This document shows positions 50,803-60,042 of a stretch of DNA of 64,000 nt, piece by piece. The notes under the pieces are model-generated. The model saw only the letters and a list, made by a program, of their open reading frames with translations. It had not been told where the DNA came from and made no database searches. Source of the stretch: Acinetobacter higginsii (GTDB lineage Bacteria > Pseudomonadota > Gammaproteobacteria > Pseudomonadales > Moraxellaceae); contig NZ_KB850073.1 in assembly GCF_000369525.1 (NCBI RefSeq), forward strand, positions 1 to 64,000, written 5' to 3'. Within the stretch, counting starts at the first letter, position 1. Every line of letters begins with the position of its first letter. The position numbers were made by a program, and so were the translations under genes.

Positions 50803-52851
50803 ATGCATTTAACCTTATCTGATCTTTTTCTAAAAATGCAGGAACAGCTTGACCAACCTCAAGCTATTCTTGACGAACAACTGCTGATTGAACTAGTCAA
50901 TCGGATCCGTCCCAAAAATTCAAATGATGCGGATGAAGTCAAACAGCGTATTCATGCGCTGATCAAAATATTATTACTGACTCCAACCTCTGCAATCCTG
51001 CTGCAAAATTTCCTACTCAAGCTCATTAGCCAATATAAACAGTTAAGCTTATATGCTGACAGCGGGATTCTATCGCTGGATGGTTTTTGGAACCAGCTGG
51101 GACAACGTCTAGGTGCGCATTTCCTCCCTTTAGTCGAAGACGGTCAACAGCTTAAAACCCTGATTGGGAAAGTGTTCCATCAAGAAAATGACAGTGAATG
51201 GCTCGATCTGATTGAGAATCAGGACTGGATTAGGCTATTCAACCTATTAGGTGAAAGCCAAAGCAATACCAAAGAAAAGCAGGTTTCAAAAAATGAGCTG
51301 ATTAAAGCGATTACGGTATTGTCCTATCGGATTAGCGGTATCGGTTTATATCCTGAATTTATTAATGCTCAACCCGAAATTACCGAATATGAATCACCTT
51401 TTTTGGTACAAAACCGAGAAATCGTAGAATTCATCGAAAAATATAAAAAACAGATTGATGATCAAGATGCGGTTGTTGTTTTGCCGCCACCAGACGCTTC
51501 ACAAGCCTTTGTAATGCTGGATCAGTGTCGTGAAGTGGTGCTCAAAATTCGCCGTGCCACCAAACGGATTGGGGTTAGTATCAGCCTGACCTATTTATTA
51601 TCACTATTAGAACAGGCGATTGATCGGATTGAACTGCTGCTGACTTTATTAGCCAGTCAAAATGATGCACGTTATACCGCATTGGGTGAGCTGATCGTCG
51701 ATTTGACCAAAGCTCATTACAATGAAAAAAGTGTTCGTCATTTACTGACTTCAACCAGTGAATTGATTGCCTTACAGGTAACTGAAAACGCCAGTAAAAC
51801 AGGCGAACATTATGTAAGTACCGACAAAGCTGGCTTCTTTGGTATGTACAAGGCAGCTGCGGGTGCAGGTGCAATCATTGCCACCATGGCAACGCTGAAA
51901 ATTTTAACAGCCCGCTTGGTACTTGCACCGTTTGGTCATGCCTTTTTATATAGCATGAACTATGCGCTTGGTTTTATGCTGATCCATGTATTGCATTTTA
52001 CCGTCGCGACTAAACAGCCAGCGATGACTGCTGCAGCGTTGGCATCAACCGTACAGCAGCAAAAAGGCAGCAAGACCGCACAAATTGCCGAACTTGCCGC
52101 ACTGATTATTAATATTATCCGAACCCAGTTCATTGCGATTCTAGGCAATATCTCGATTGCAATCCCAACTGCGGCACTGATTACCTTTTTATGGCAATAC
52201 AATCTCGGTGAACCGCTGCTCAATCATGCCAAATCAGCCGCATTGCTACATAGTCTCAACCCCTTTACCTCATTGGCGGTTCCACATGCTGCAATTGCAG
52301 GTGTTTGTTTATTTTTCTCAGGCCTAATCGCAGGATATTTCGATAACTTGGCGGTTTACCGTAAAGTTGGCCCACGCTTAAAGCAGCATCGACGTTTAAA
52401 ACGCTGGATGGGACAACAACGGTTGGATAAATTTGCCAACTATATTGAAACCAATCTTGGCGCATTGGCGGGTAACTTCTTGTTCGGGATCATGCTGGGT
52501 AGTATGGGAACGATTGGATTTATCTTAGGCTTGCCTTTAGATATTCGTCATATTGCCTTTGCTTCTGCCAACTTTATCCAAGGTTTAATGACCATTGGTG
52601 GTCCTGACATTGGTTTAATTTTAGTGTCATTCTTAGGTGTGATGCTGATCGGCTTAACCAACTTATTTGTCAGCTTTACCTTGACGATTATTGTTGCTCT
52701 ACGTGCACGTCGTGTTCGTTTTGCACAATGGAAACCTTTAGCTAAGTTAGTGACAACGCATTTCTTAACTCGACCAAGTGATTTTTTCTGGCCACCTAAG
52801 CAACCCGTAGAAGTTGAAGAGCAAAGCAAAAACGTATCTTCACATCACTAA
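50803..52851 (+). CDS. Large membrane protein of the 'site-specific recombinase' (Gcr) family
   Basis: A 682-residue protein 14 bp after ispB. Residues 1-about 340 are soluble and helical; the rest has about six to seven hydrophobic segments (around 350-375, 380-400, 440-465, 490-520, 560-590 and 605-640). Databases name this family site-specific recombinase (Gcr), after a gonococcal gene, but I see no tyrosine- or serine-recombinase residues, and the protein is clearly a polytopic membrane protein. Its real job is unknown. The tight link to ispB suggests an envelope or quinone context. Confidence 0.78.
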   Translation: MHLTLSDLFLKMQEQLDQPQAILDEQLLIELVNRIRPKNSNDADEVKQRIHALIKILLLTPTSAILLQNFLLKLISQYKQLSLYADSGILSLDGFWNQLGQRLGAHFLPLVEDGQQLKTLIGKVFHQENDSEWLDLIENQDWIRLFNLLGESQSNTKEKQVSKNELIKAITVLSYRISGIGLYPEFINAQPEITEYESPFLVQNREIVEFIEKYKKQIDDQDAVVVLPPPDASQAFVMLDQCREVVLKIRRATKRIGVSISLTYLLSLLEQAIDRIELLLTLLASQNDARYTALGELIVDLTKAHYNEKSVRHLLTSTSELIALQVTENASKTGEHYVSTDKAGFFGMYKAAAGAGAIIATMATLKILTARLVLAPFGHAFLYSMNYALGFMLIHVLHFTVATKQPAMTAAALASTVQQQKGSKTAQIAELAALIINIIRTQFIAILGNISIAIPTAALITFLWQYNLGEPLLNHAKSAALLHSLNPFTSLAVPHAAIAGVCLFFSGLIAGYFDNLAVYRKVGPRLKQHRRLKRWMGQQRLDKFANYIETNLGALAGNFLFGIMLGSMGTIGFILGLPLDIRHIAFASANFIQGLMTIGGPDIGLILVSFLGVMLIGLTNLFVSFTLTIIVALRARRVRFAQWKPLAKLVTTHFLTRPSDFFWPPKQPVEVEEQSKNVSSHH

Positions 52852-53308
52852 CTTTGTACAGAAAAAACAGCGAAGTACAAGTCTAACATTTGAACTATTT
52901 TTACGTATAATCAAACCACCAAAAATAGTTCAAATGGGTTGGTATTCCCAGCGTCTATTGTTCAATAGATCACTTCTCAGCCATGGTATCCCCTTTACCC
53001 GAAGGAGATACGATGACGTGAGTTCGTATCTCAATTTGAATGATAGAGATCAAAAAATGCTTCTATATTACTAACTATGTAAGAATTTTATGATGTATTT
53101 TGAATAAGTGGTTTGTTATTTCACTTTCGTCGAATCATGTTATATGGCAGATATTGTGATTTTCATGATGAATCGGATACGTAAAAAAACAGCTTCTTTC
53201 AATAAATACTGATGTCAATTGAAAATGAGATATACATCAAATTTTGTTATGTTTTTTTACTAGACCTTAAAAAAACACAGAAATGAAATTATCATAAAAT
53301 TTCAAGAC
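52852..53308. other. Intergenic region upstream of the PAP2-adeIJK operon
   Basis: About 450 bp without a credible gene. It contains a TATAAT (52906-52911), a set of overlapping hairpins (52959-53032) listed separately, and then AT-rich DNA leading to the efflux promoter. A 86-codon frame at 52814-53074 overlaps the previous gene and has no family signs. Confidence 0.55.
52918..53035 (+). ncRNA. Structured intergenic element, candidate RNA leader or sRNA
   Basis: Three inverted repeats follow a TATAAT box: CTATTG/CAATAG (52955-52960 with 52963-52968), GTATC-CCTT/AAGG-GATAC (52986-53011, one mismatch) and GAGATACGA/TCGTATCTC (53005-53013 with 53024-53032). The last two share bases 53005-53011, so they cannot form together. 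That is a switch-like arrangement. No T-run follows the final hairpin. I do not recognise a known RNA family. Confidence 0.4.
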
Positions 53309-53339
53309 TTGACCAAAAGTGTACTCGCGAGTACACTTT
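53309..53339 (+). promoter_or_regulatory. PAP2-adeIJK promoter with overlapping palindromic operator
   Basis: TTGACC (53309-53314) and TACACT (53332-53337) are exactly 17 bp apart, giving a start near 53344. A perfect 24-bp palindrome (53316-53339; half-site AAAGTGTACTCG) fills the spacer and covers the -10. A repressor bound there would block RNA polymerase. The known AdeIJK repressor in A. baumannii is the TetR protein AdeN, encoded elsewhere; this is its likely site. Confidence 0.8.
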
Positions 53340-53388
53340 CTAACACTCAACAACCCTGAACAATGGTTAAGCAAATAATGAGTAGCGC

Positions 53389-54039
53389 ATGCAATACCTA
53401 TTGCTTTGTATTGGTTGCTTTTTTTTAGGACTCGGTGTGATTGGGTTAATGAATTCCAACGCATCAACTTTAGACCTTTTTAGTGTTCAAGCTTTTTTTG
53501 AACACCGTTCATTTACGCTTAATCATGTGACAGTTCTGCTCTCTCGGCTCGGTGGAATGCCTTTTTTACTATTTTTAACAACATTTTTGTGTATTTACCA
53601 AACGTGGATTAAAAATTATAAGAATGTGACGTTTATCGCTTTAAGTGTCAGTGGCAGCATTGTGATTGGTTGGCTTCTGAAATGGGGCATTGATCGGCCA
53701 AGACCAATGGAGTTTTATCACTTGGTTCAAAGTTATGGTGCATCCTTCCCAAGTGCCCATAGCCTTTATGCTGCAACCCTTGCGAGTCTAGCTATGTTGT
53801 TGTGTCAACAACATAAATATCGCACCAGTGTCATTTTAGTATCTACTTTATGGTTTATCTTCATGGGGATATCTAGAATCTATGCGGGGGTTCACTACCC
53901 AACTGACGTACTTGCCGGTTGGGGAATTGGGTTGATTTGGACTTCGTTGCTTTGGTTTGGGCTGTATCAAAGCACTTTCAGCAACAATTTGTTTTTAGAT
54001 AAAAAATCTAAATTGAGGTGGAATAATGATGTCGGCTAA
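53389..54039 (+). CDS. PAP2 family membrane phosphatase
   Basis: A 216-residue inner-membrane protein with about six helices. The three PAP2 motifs are KWGIDRPRP (about 98-106), PSAH (about 120-123) and SRIYAGVHYPTDVLAG (about 163-178), with catalytic histidines in the last two. It should remove phosphate from lipids such as undecaprenyl pyrophosphate, phosphatidate or PG-phosphate. Its last 14 bases overlap the start of adeI, so it is the first gene of the efflux operon. Why a lipid phosphatase belongs there is unexplained. Confidence 0.92.
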   Translation: MQYLLLCIGCFFLGLGVIGLMNSNASTLDLFSVQAFFEHRSFTLNHVTVLLSRLGGMPFLLFLTTFLCIYQTWIKNYKNVTFIALSVSGSIVIGWLLKWGIDRPRPMEFYHLVQSYGASFPSAHSLYAATLASLAMLLCQQHKYRTSVILVSTLWFIFMGISRIYAGVHYPTDVLAGWGIGLIWTSLLWFGLYQSTFSNNLFLDKKSKLRWNNDVG

Positions 54040-55279
54040 GCTTTGGGCTCCTGCCCTAACTGCTTGCGCATTAGCAACAAGCATTGCGCTTGTTGGTTGT
54101 AGCAAAGATCCTAAAGATGCACAGCAAGCTGCTGCTGCTCAAAAAATGCCACCTCCAGAAGTTGGTGTCATTGTTGCGCAACCACAAAGCGTTGAACAAA
54201 ACGTCGAACTGTCAGGACGAACCTCTGCATATCAAGTTTCGGAAGTACGCCCTCAAACAGGTGGCGTAATCTTAAAACGATTATTTGCTGAAGGAAGCTA
54301 CGTTCAAGCAGGTCAAGCACTTTATCAAATTGATGCAAATACCAACCGCGCAACAGCAGACAATGCTCGTGCAACGTTATTGCGTCAACAAGCAAACTTA
54401 AATGCATTACGCGTGAAAGAAGGCCGTTATCGTCAGCTTGTGGGAACCAATGCGGTTTCTAAACAAGAATATGATGATATCAATGCTCAAGTAAAATTAG
54501 CTGAAGCTGATGTCGCTGCATCTGAAGCTGCATTAAAAAATGCTGAAATTACATTGGGCTACTCAACTGTTCGCGCACCAATTTCTGGTCAATCTAGCCG
54601 TTCTTCGGTGACGCCAGGTGCATTGGTGACTGCAAACCAAGCTGATCCATTGGTCACAATTCAACAACTAGATCCAATCTATGTTGATATCAATCAATCG
54701 AGTGCTGAATTATTGCGTTTACGCCAACAACTCAGCAAAGGCAGCTTGAATAACAGTAACAATACCCGTGTCAAAATCACGCTGGAAGATGGTTCTGAAT
54801 ACCCAGTGGAAGGTCAACTCGCTTTCTCTGATGCAAGTGTGAATCCGGATACAGGTACTGTGACTTTACGTGCAGTCTTCTCAAATCCAAACCATTTGTT
54901 ATTACCAGGTATGTATGCAACGGCTAAAATTTCGCAAGGAGTTTTGCCAAATGCTTATCTGATCCCTCAAGCAGCTGTGTCTCGTTTACCAACAGGACAA
55001 GCAATTGCTTTAGTGGTAAATGCAAAAGGTGCGATCGAAACACGCCCAGTTAAAACTGTAGGTGTCAAAGGTCAAGACTGGATTGTAACTGAAGGCTTAC
55101 AGGCTGGTGATAAAGTTGTTGTTGATGGTGTTGCCAAGGTAAAAGAAGGCCAAGAAGTGTCGGCTAAACCTTATCAACCAAAAGCAGCTGAAGGTCAAAA
55201 TGCAGCACCAAAAGCTGCTGAACAACAAAAGCAAGCCAATTCACCAAAAGCTGAACAAAAAGCAACTTCAGAAGCTTAA
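54026..55279 (+). CDS. adeI: RND efflux periplasmic adaptor AdeI
   Basis: A 417-residue membrane-fusion protein. It has a lipoprotein signal with lipobox LVGC (C25), a lipoyl-like/beta-barrel core and a helical hairpin (about residues 105-170, NLNALRVKEGRYRQLVGTNAVSKQEYDDI), ending in an Ala/Lys/Gln-rich tail. It links AdeJ to AdeK across the periplasm. GAGGTGGAATA precedes two adjacent ATGs (54026 and 54029); either could be used. It is translationally coupled to the PAP2 gene. Confidence 0.95.
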   Translation: MMSAKLWAPALTACALATSIALVGCSKDPKDAQQAAAAQKMPPPEVGVIVAQPQSVEQNVELSGRTSAYQVSEVRPQTGGVILKRLFAEGSYVQAGQALYQIDANTNRATADNARATLLRQQANLNALRVKEGRYRQLVGTNAVSKQEYDDINAQVKLAEADVAASEAALKNAEITLGYSTVRAPISGQSSRSSVTPGALVTANQADPLVTIQQLDPIYVDINQSSAELLRLRQQLSKGSLNNSNNTRVKITLEDGSEYPVEGQLAFSDASVNPDTGTVTLRAVFSNPNHLLLPGMYATAKISQGVLPNAYLIPQAAVSRLPTGQAIALVVNAKGAIETRPVKTVGVKGQDWIVTEGLQAGDKVVVDGVAKVKEGQEVSAKPYQPKAAEGQNAAPKAAEQQKQANSPKAEQKATSEA

Positions 55280-55291
55280 GGGGTAGATTGC

Positions 55292-58200
55292 ATGGCTCAA
55301 TTTTTTATCCATCGCCCAATTTTCGCTTGGGTGATTGCACTGGTCATTATGTTGGCGGGTATTATCACGCTTACAAAAATGCCAGTTGCACAATATCCGA
55401 CAATTGCCCCCCCCACGGTAACCATTTCTGCAACTTATCCTGGGGCTTCTGCTCAAACTGTTGAAAATACCGTCACCCAAATCATTGAACAACAAATGAA
55501 TGGTTTGGATGGCTTACGTTACATTTCATCGAACAGTGCGGGTAATGGTCAAGCATCAATTAACTTAAACTTTGCACAAGGTATCGATCCAGATATCGCG
55601 CAGGTTCAAGTTCAAAACAAACTGCAATCAGCAACAGCGCTTTTACCTGCTGACGTACAACGTCAAGGTGTAAAAGTGACTAAGTCTGGCGCAAGCTTCT
55701 TGCAAGTTATTGCTTTTTACTCACCAGATAACAGCCTTTCTGCATCTGACATTAAAGACTATGTGAACTCAAATATTTCTGAGCCACTGAGTCGTGTGGC
55801 GGGTGTGGGTGAACTCCAAGTATTTGGTGGTTCATATGCAATGCGTATCTGGTTAGATCCAGCAAAGCTGACGAGCTTTAACTTAACGCCTAATGATGTT
55901 GCAACAGCCATTCGTGCACAAAACTCTCAAGTTGCAGTTGGTCAGCTCGGTGGTGCGCCATCTACTGCGGGTCAAGTACTCAACGCAACCGTGAATGCAC
56001 AAACCATGTTGCAAACCCCTGAACAGTTTAAAAACATCTTCCTGAAAAATACTTCAGGTGGTGCTCAAGTTCGTTTAGGTGATGTTGCACGTGTGGAATT
56101 GGGTTCTGATAACTACCAATTCGACTCGAAATTTAATGGTAGCCCTGCAGGTGGTGTTGCAATCAAACTTGCAACAGGTGCAAATGCACTGGATACCGCT
56201 GCCGCAGTTGAAAAGCGTTTATCTGAGTTACGTCATAACTATCCAAGCGGTTTAAAAGACAAGCTTGCGTATGACACCACACCATTTATTCGTCTATCAA
56301 TTGAAAGTGTTGTCCATACACTCATTGAAGCAGTCGTCTTGGTATTTATCGTAATGTTCTTGTTCTTACAGAACTGGCGTGCAACGATTATTCCAACATT
56401 GGCTGTACCTGTAGTGGTATTGGGTACCTTTGCCGTGATTAATATCTTCGGATTCTCGATCAACACCTTAACCATGTTCGCAATGGTACTGGCCATCGGT
56501 CTGTTGGTGGATGACGCCATCGTTGTGGTTGAGAACGTTGAACGGGTGATGCAAGAAGAACATCTCGAACCGATTCCAGCGACTGAAAAGTCAATGAGTC
56601 AGATTTCGGGTGCCTTAGTCGGTATCACCAGTGTATTAACAGCGGTATTCGTACCGATGGCATTCTTCAGTGGAACCACTGGGGTGATTTATCGTCAGTT
56701 CTCGATCACGCTGGTTACGGCGATGATCCTGTCATTACTTGTAGCATTAACTTTTACCCCTGCCCTGTGTGCGACCTTGTTAAAACAACACGATCCAAAC
56801 AAAGAAGAAAGCAACAATATTTTCGCGCGTTTCTTCCGTTGGTTTAACCGTAGCTTTGAAAAACTTTCAGAGAAATACCAAGGCGGCGTCAATCGTATGA
56901 CCCACCACAAGTTATTCTCTGGTGTGCTTTATATTGTTGTGATCGCAGCGTTGGTTGGTATCTACAAAGTATTGCCATCTTCTTTCTTACCAGAAGAAGA
57001 CCAAGGTGTGGTCATGACCTTAGTTCAGTTACCACCGAGCGCGAGCTTGGAACGTACTGATAAAGTCATTGATACCATGACGGGTTACTTCTTGAATAAG
57101 GAAAAAGAAAATGTAGAGTCGATCTTTACAGTTGCTGGTTTCTCATTCACAGGGGTGGGTCAAAACGCGGGTCTTGCCTTTATTAAATTAAAAGACTGGA
57201 GTGAACGTACCACACCAGAATCACAGATTGGTGCCATCATTCAACGTGGTATGGCATTGAACATGATTGTGAAAGATGCGTCTTACATCATGCCATTGCA
57301 ATTACCAGCAATGCCTGAATTGGGTGTCGCTTCTGGTTTCGATATCCAGTTGAAAGATGCAAGCGGTCAAGGGCATGAAAAACTGATTGCTGCACGTAAT
57401 GCGATTTTAGGTATGGCCTCTCAAGACAAACGTCTTGCAGGTGTACGTCCAAATGGTCAAGAAGATACACCGCAGTACCAGATCACCATTGATCAAGCGC
57501 AAGCAGGTGCAATGGGCGTCAGTATCGCTGATATTAACAGCACCATGAGCATGGCTTGGGGTGGTTCATATATCAATGACTTCGTTGACCGTGGTCGTGT
57601 GAAGAAAGTTTATGTCCAAGGTGAAGCGGATACGCGTATGATGCCTGAAGACTTGAACAAGTGGTATGTGCGTAACAACAAAGGTGAAATGGTTCCTTTC
57701 TCTGGCTTTGCCAAAGGTGAATGGACTTATGGTTCACCACGCCTAGAGCGTTATAACGGCGTATCATCTGTTAACATTCAAGGTACTCCTGCACCAGGTG
57801 TCAGCTCTGGTGATGCAATGTTGGCGATGGAAGAAATTATTGGTAAGTTGCCATCTATGGGCTTAACAGGTTTCGACTATGAATGGACAGGTTTATCTTT
57901 AGAAGAACGTGATTCTGGTAGCCAAACAGCTCCTCTGTTGGTTCTTTCATTATTAATCGTATTCCTGTGTCTTGCTGCACTCTATGAAAGCTGGTCAGTA
58001 CCTGTTTCGGTATTACTGGTTGTACCTTTAGGTATCGTCGGTGCATTTACATTGACATGGTTAGGTATGATTATTAAAGGTGATCCAAACTTATCCTTTA
58101 ACATTTACTTCCAGGTTGCGATTGTTGCCGTAATTGGTCTATCTGCGAAGAATGCGATCTTGATCGTCGAATTTGCGAAAGAATTACAGGAACAAGGCGA

Positions 58201-58465
58201 AGAACTATTTGAAGCAACATTACATGCTGCAAAAATGCGTTTACGCCCAATTATCATGACTACACTTGCATTTGGTTTTGGTGTATTACCATTAGCCTTG
58301 GCAAGCGGTGCGGGCGCTGGTAGCCAACACTCAGTCGGTTATGGTGTACTTGGTGGTGTAATTTCTTCAACTCTTTTAGGTATCTTCTTTATCCCTGTAT
58401 TCTTCGTGTGGATTCGTAGTATCTTTAAGTACAAACCTAAAACTTTAAATACTCAGGAGCATTGA
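55292..58465 (+). CDS. adeJ: RND multidrug efflux permease AdeJ
   Basis: A 1057-residue HAE1-type inner-membrane transporter with 12 helices and two large periplasmic loops. The proton-relay aspartates lie in LAIGLLVDDAIVVVENVERV (about residues 399-418). The start MAQFFIHRPIFAWVIALVIMLAGI is the family standard. In A. baumannii AdeIJK is the intrinsic pump for many antibiotics, and this one is full-length. It begins 12 bp after adeI. Confidence 0.97.
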   Translation: MAQFFIHRPIFAWVIALVIMLAGIITLTKMPVAQYPTIAPPTVTISATYPGASAQTVENTVTQIIEQQMNGLDGLRYISSNSAGNGQASINLNFAQGIDPDIAQVQVQNKLQSATALLPADVQRQGVKVTKSGASFLQVIAFYSPDNSLSASDIKDYVNSNISEPLSRVAGVGELQVFGGSYAMRIWLDPAKLTSFNLTPNDVATAIRAQNSQVAVGQLGGAPSTAGQVLNATVNAQTMLQTPEQFKNIFLKNTSGGAQVRLGDVARVELGSDNYQFDSKFNGSPAGGVAIKLATGANALDTAAAVEKRLSELRHNYPSGLKDKLAYDTTPFIRLSIESVVHTLIEAVVLVFIVMFLFLQNWRATIIPTLAVPVVVLGTFAVINIFGFSINTLTMFAMVLAIGLLVDDAIVVVENVERVMQEEHLEPIPATEKSMSQISGALVGITSVLTAVFVPMAFFSGTTGVIYRQFSITLVTAMILSLLVALTFTPALCATLLKQHDPNKEESNNIFARFFRWFNRSFEKLSEKYQGGVNRMTHHKLFSGVLYIVVIAALVGIYKVLPSSFLPEEDQGVVMTLVQLPPSASLERTDKVIDTMTGYFLNKEKENVESIFTVAGFSFTGVGQNAGLAFIKLKDWSERTTPESQIGAIIQRGMALNMIVKDASYIMPLQLPAMPELGVASGFDIQLKDASGQGHEKLIAARNAILGMASQDKRLAGVRPNGQEDTPQYQITIDQAQAGAMGVSIADINSTMSMAWGGSYINDFVDRGRVKKVYVQGEADTRMMPEDLNKWYVRNNKGEMVPFSGFAKGEWTYGSPRLERYNGVSSVNIQGTPAPGVSSGDAMLAMEEIIGKLPSMGLTGFDYEWTGLSLEERDSGSQTAPLLVLSLLIVFLCLAALYESWSVPVSVLLVVPLGIVGAFTLTWLGMIIKGDPNLSFNIYFQVAIVAVIGLSAKNAILIVEFAKELQEQGEELFEATLHAAKMRLRPIIMTTLAFGFGVLPLALASGAGAGSQHSVGYGVLGGVISSTLLGIFFIPVFFVWIRSIFKYKPKTLNTQEH

Positions 58466-58470
58466 TCGTG

Positions 58471-59934
58471 ATGCAAACTGTATGGTCTATTTCCAGTCGT
58501 GGCATTGCAATCTCTGCACTCGCGCTATCTTTGGCTGCCTGCCAAAGCATGCGCGGGCCAGAGCCTGTTGTGAGTTCAGATGTTCCTGAAAGCTTCGCGT
58601 CTTATGGCAATGCTTCTGGAAAATCAATTGCGGAACAAGGTTACAAAGACTTCTTTGCTGACCAACGTTTACTGCAAGTACTTGATCTAGCACTTGCCAA
58701 TAACCGTGATTTACGTACTGCTACGTTGAACATTCAAAAAGCGCAACAGCAATACCAAATTTCGGAAAACAACCAATTGCCAACAATTGGGGCAAGTGGC
58801 AGTGCTGTTCGTCAAGTCACCCCTACCCGTGACCCAAATAATCCTTATTCAACCTATCAAGTTGGTTTGGGCCTAACTGCATATGAGTTAGATTTTTGGG
58901 GTCGTGTACGTAGCTTGAAAGATGCAGCTTTAGATAGCTACCTCGCAACACAAAGCTCACGTGATGCAACGCAGATCAGTTTAATCAGCCAAGTGACTCA
59001 AGCATGGTTAAACTACTCATATGCGAATGCACAATTGAAACTTGCGGATCAAACGCTGAAAGCCCAACAAGACTCGTTTAACTTGAACAAGAAACGTTTC
59101 GATGTGGGTATTGATAGCGAAATCCCTGTGCGCCAAGCACAAATTTCGGTTGAAACGGCGCGTAATGATGTCGCGAACTACAAGACTCAAGTTGCTCAAG
59201 CTCAAAACTTGTTGAACTTACTTGTTGGTCAGCCAGTTCCTCAGAACTTACTCCCTCAACAACAAGTGGCGAGTATCACGCAACAAAACGTGTTTAGCGC
59301 TGGCTTACCAAGTGACTTGCTCAATAACCGTCCAGATGTGAAAGCATCTGAATACCAGTTAAGTGCTGCGGGTGCGAATATTGGTGCTGCTAAAGCCCAA
59401 CTCTTCCCAACTATTAGCCTGACTGGTTCTGCTGGTTATGCATCAACTGACTTGAGTGACTTATTCAAATCAGGGAATGCGTTATGGTCAATTGGTCCAA
59501 GCTTGAATATCCCAATTTTTGACTGGGGTACTCGTAAGGCCAATGTCAAAATCTCTGAAACTGATCAGAAAATTGCACTTGCTAACTATGAGAAGTCAGT
59601 ACAGTCAGCTTTCCGTGAAGTAAATGATGCTTTGGCAACACGTGCTAACATTGGTGACCGTTTAACCGCTCAACGTCGTTTGGTTGATGCAACTAATACA
59701 ACATACAAGCTTTCAAATGCCCGCTTCCGTGCTGGTATTGATAGCTATTTAACCGTATTGGATGCACAACGTTCTGCTTATTCAGCAGAACAAGGTTTAT
59801 TGTTATTACAACAAGCAAACCTCAACAACCAAGTTGAACTTTACAAAACACTTGGCGGTGGTCTCAAAGCCTCAAGCAGTGAAACGGTAACGCATCAGCC
59901 ATCGAGCTCTGAACAACATTACGCAAAAAAATAA
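58471..59934 (+). CDS. adeK: Outer-membrane efflux channel AdeK
   Basis: A 487-residue TolC/OprM-type channel. The lipoprotein signal ends in SLAAC (lipobox Cys near residue 24), and the two repeated helical halves have typical NRDLRTATLNIQKAQQQYQI and NRPDVKASEYQLSAAGANIGAAKAQLFP segments. Possible starts are TTG 58462 (overlapping the adeJ stop), GTG 58468 and ATG 58471. I use the ATG, which gives MQTVWSIS as in known AdeK, with CAGGAGC upstream. Confidence 0.95.
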   Translation: MQTVWSISSRGIAISALALSLAACQSMRGPEPVVSSDVPESFASYGNASGKSIAEQGYKDFFADQRLLQVLDLALANNRDLRTATLNIQKAQQQYQISENNQLPTIGASGSAVRQVTPTRDPNNPYSTYQVGLGLTAYELDFWGRVRSLKDAALDSYLATQSSRDATQISLISQVTQAWLNYSYANAQLKLADQTLKAQQDSFNLNKKRFDVGIDSEIPVRQAQISVETARNDVANYKTQVAQAQNLLNLLVGQPVPQNLLPQQQVASITQQNVFSAGLPSDLLNNRPDVKASEYQLSAAGANIGAAKAQLFPTISLTGSAGYASTDLSDLFKSGNALWSIGPSLNIPIFDWGTRKANVKISETDQKIALANYEKSVQSAFREVNDALATRANIGDRLTAQRRLVDATNTTYKLSNARFRAGIDSYLTVLDAQRSAYSAEQGLLLLQQANLNNQVELYKTLGGGLKASSSETVTHQPSSSEQHYAKK

Positions 59935-59951
59935 TTTCATCTTTTGCGCAT

Positions 59952-59981
59952 AAAAAAGCTCACTTCGGTGAGCTTTTTTAT
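59952..59981 (+). terminator. Intrinsic terminator of PAP2-adeIJK
   Basis: AAAAAAGCTCAC and GTGAGCTTTTTT arms around TTCG, a tetraloop that stabilises the stem. Confidence 0.93.
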
Positions 59982-60042
59982 TGCAACCATTGCCAATATT
60001 TCTTATCTTCAAACTGAATATATTGATGATTTAGAAAATACG

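Noticed and set aside
50803..52851. A real DNA recombinase or mobile element
   Set aside because: No recombinase catalytic pattern, no flanking repeats or attachment sites; polytopic membrane protein.
52814..53074. 86-codon plus-strand ORF after the Gcr-family gene
   Set aside because: It starts inside the upstream gene and runs through strong inverted repeats; no coding signature.
59944..60042. N-terminal extension of the first YbjQ protein
   Set aside because: It overlaps the adeK terminator and would start at a TTG without ribosome site.
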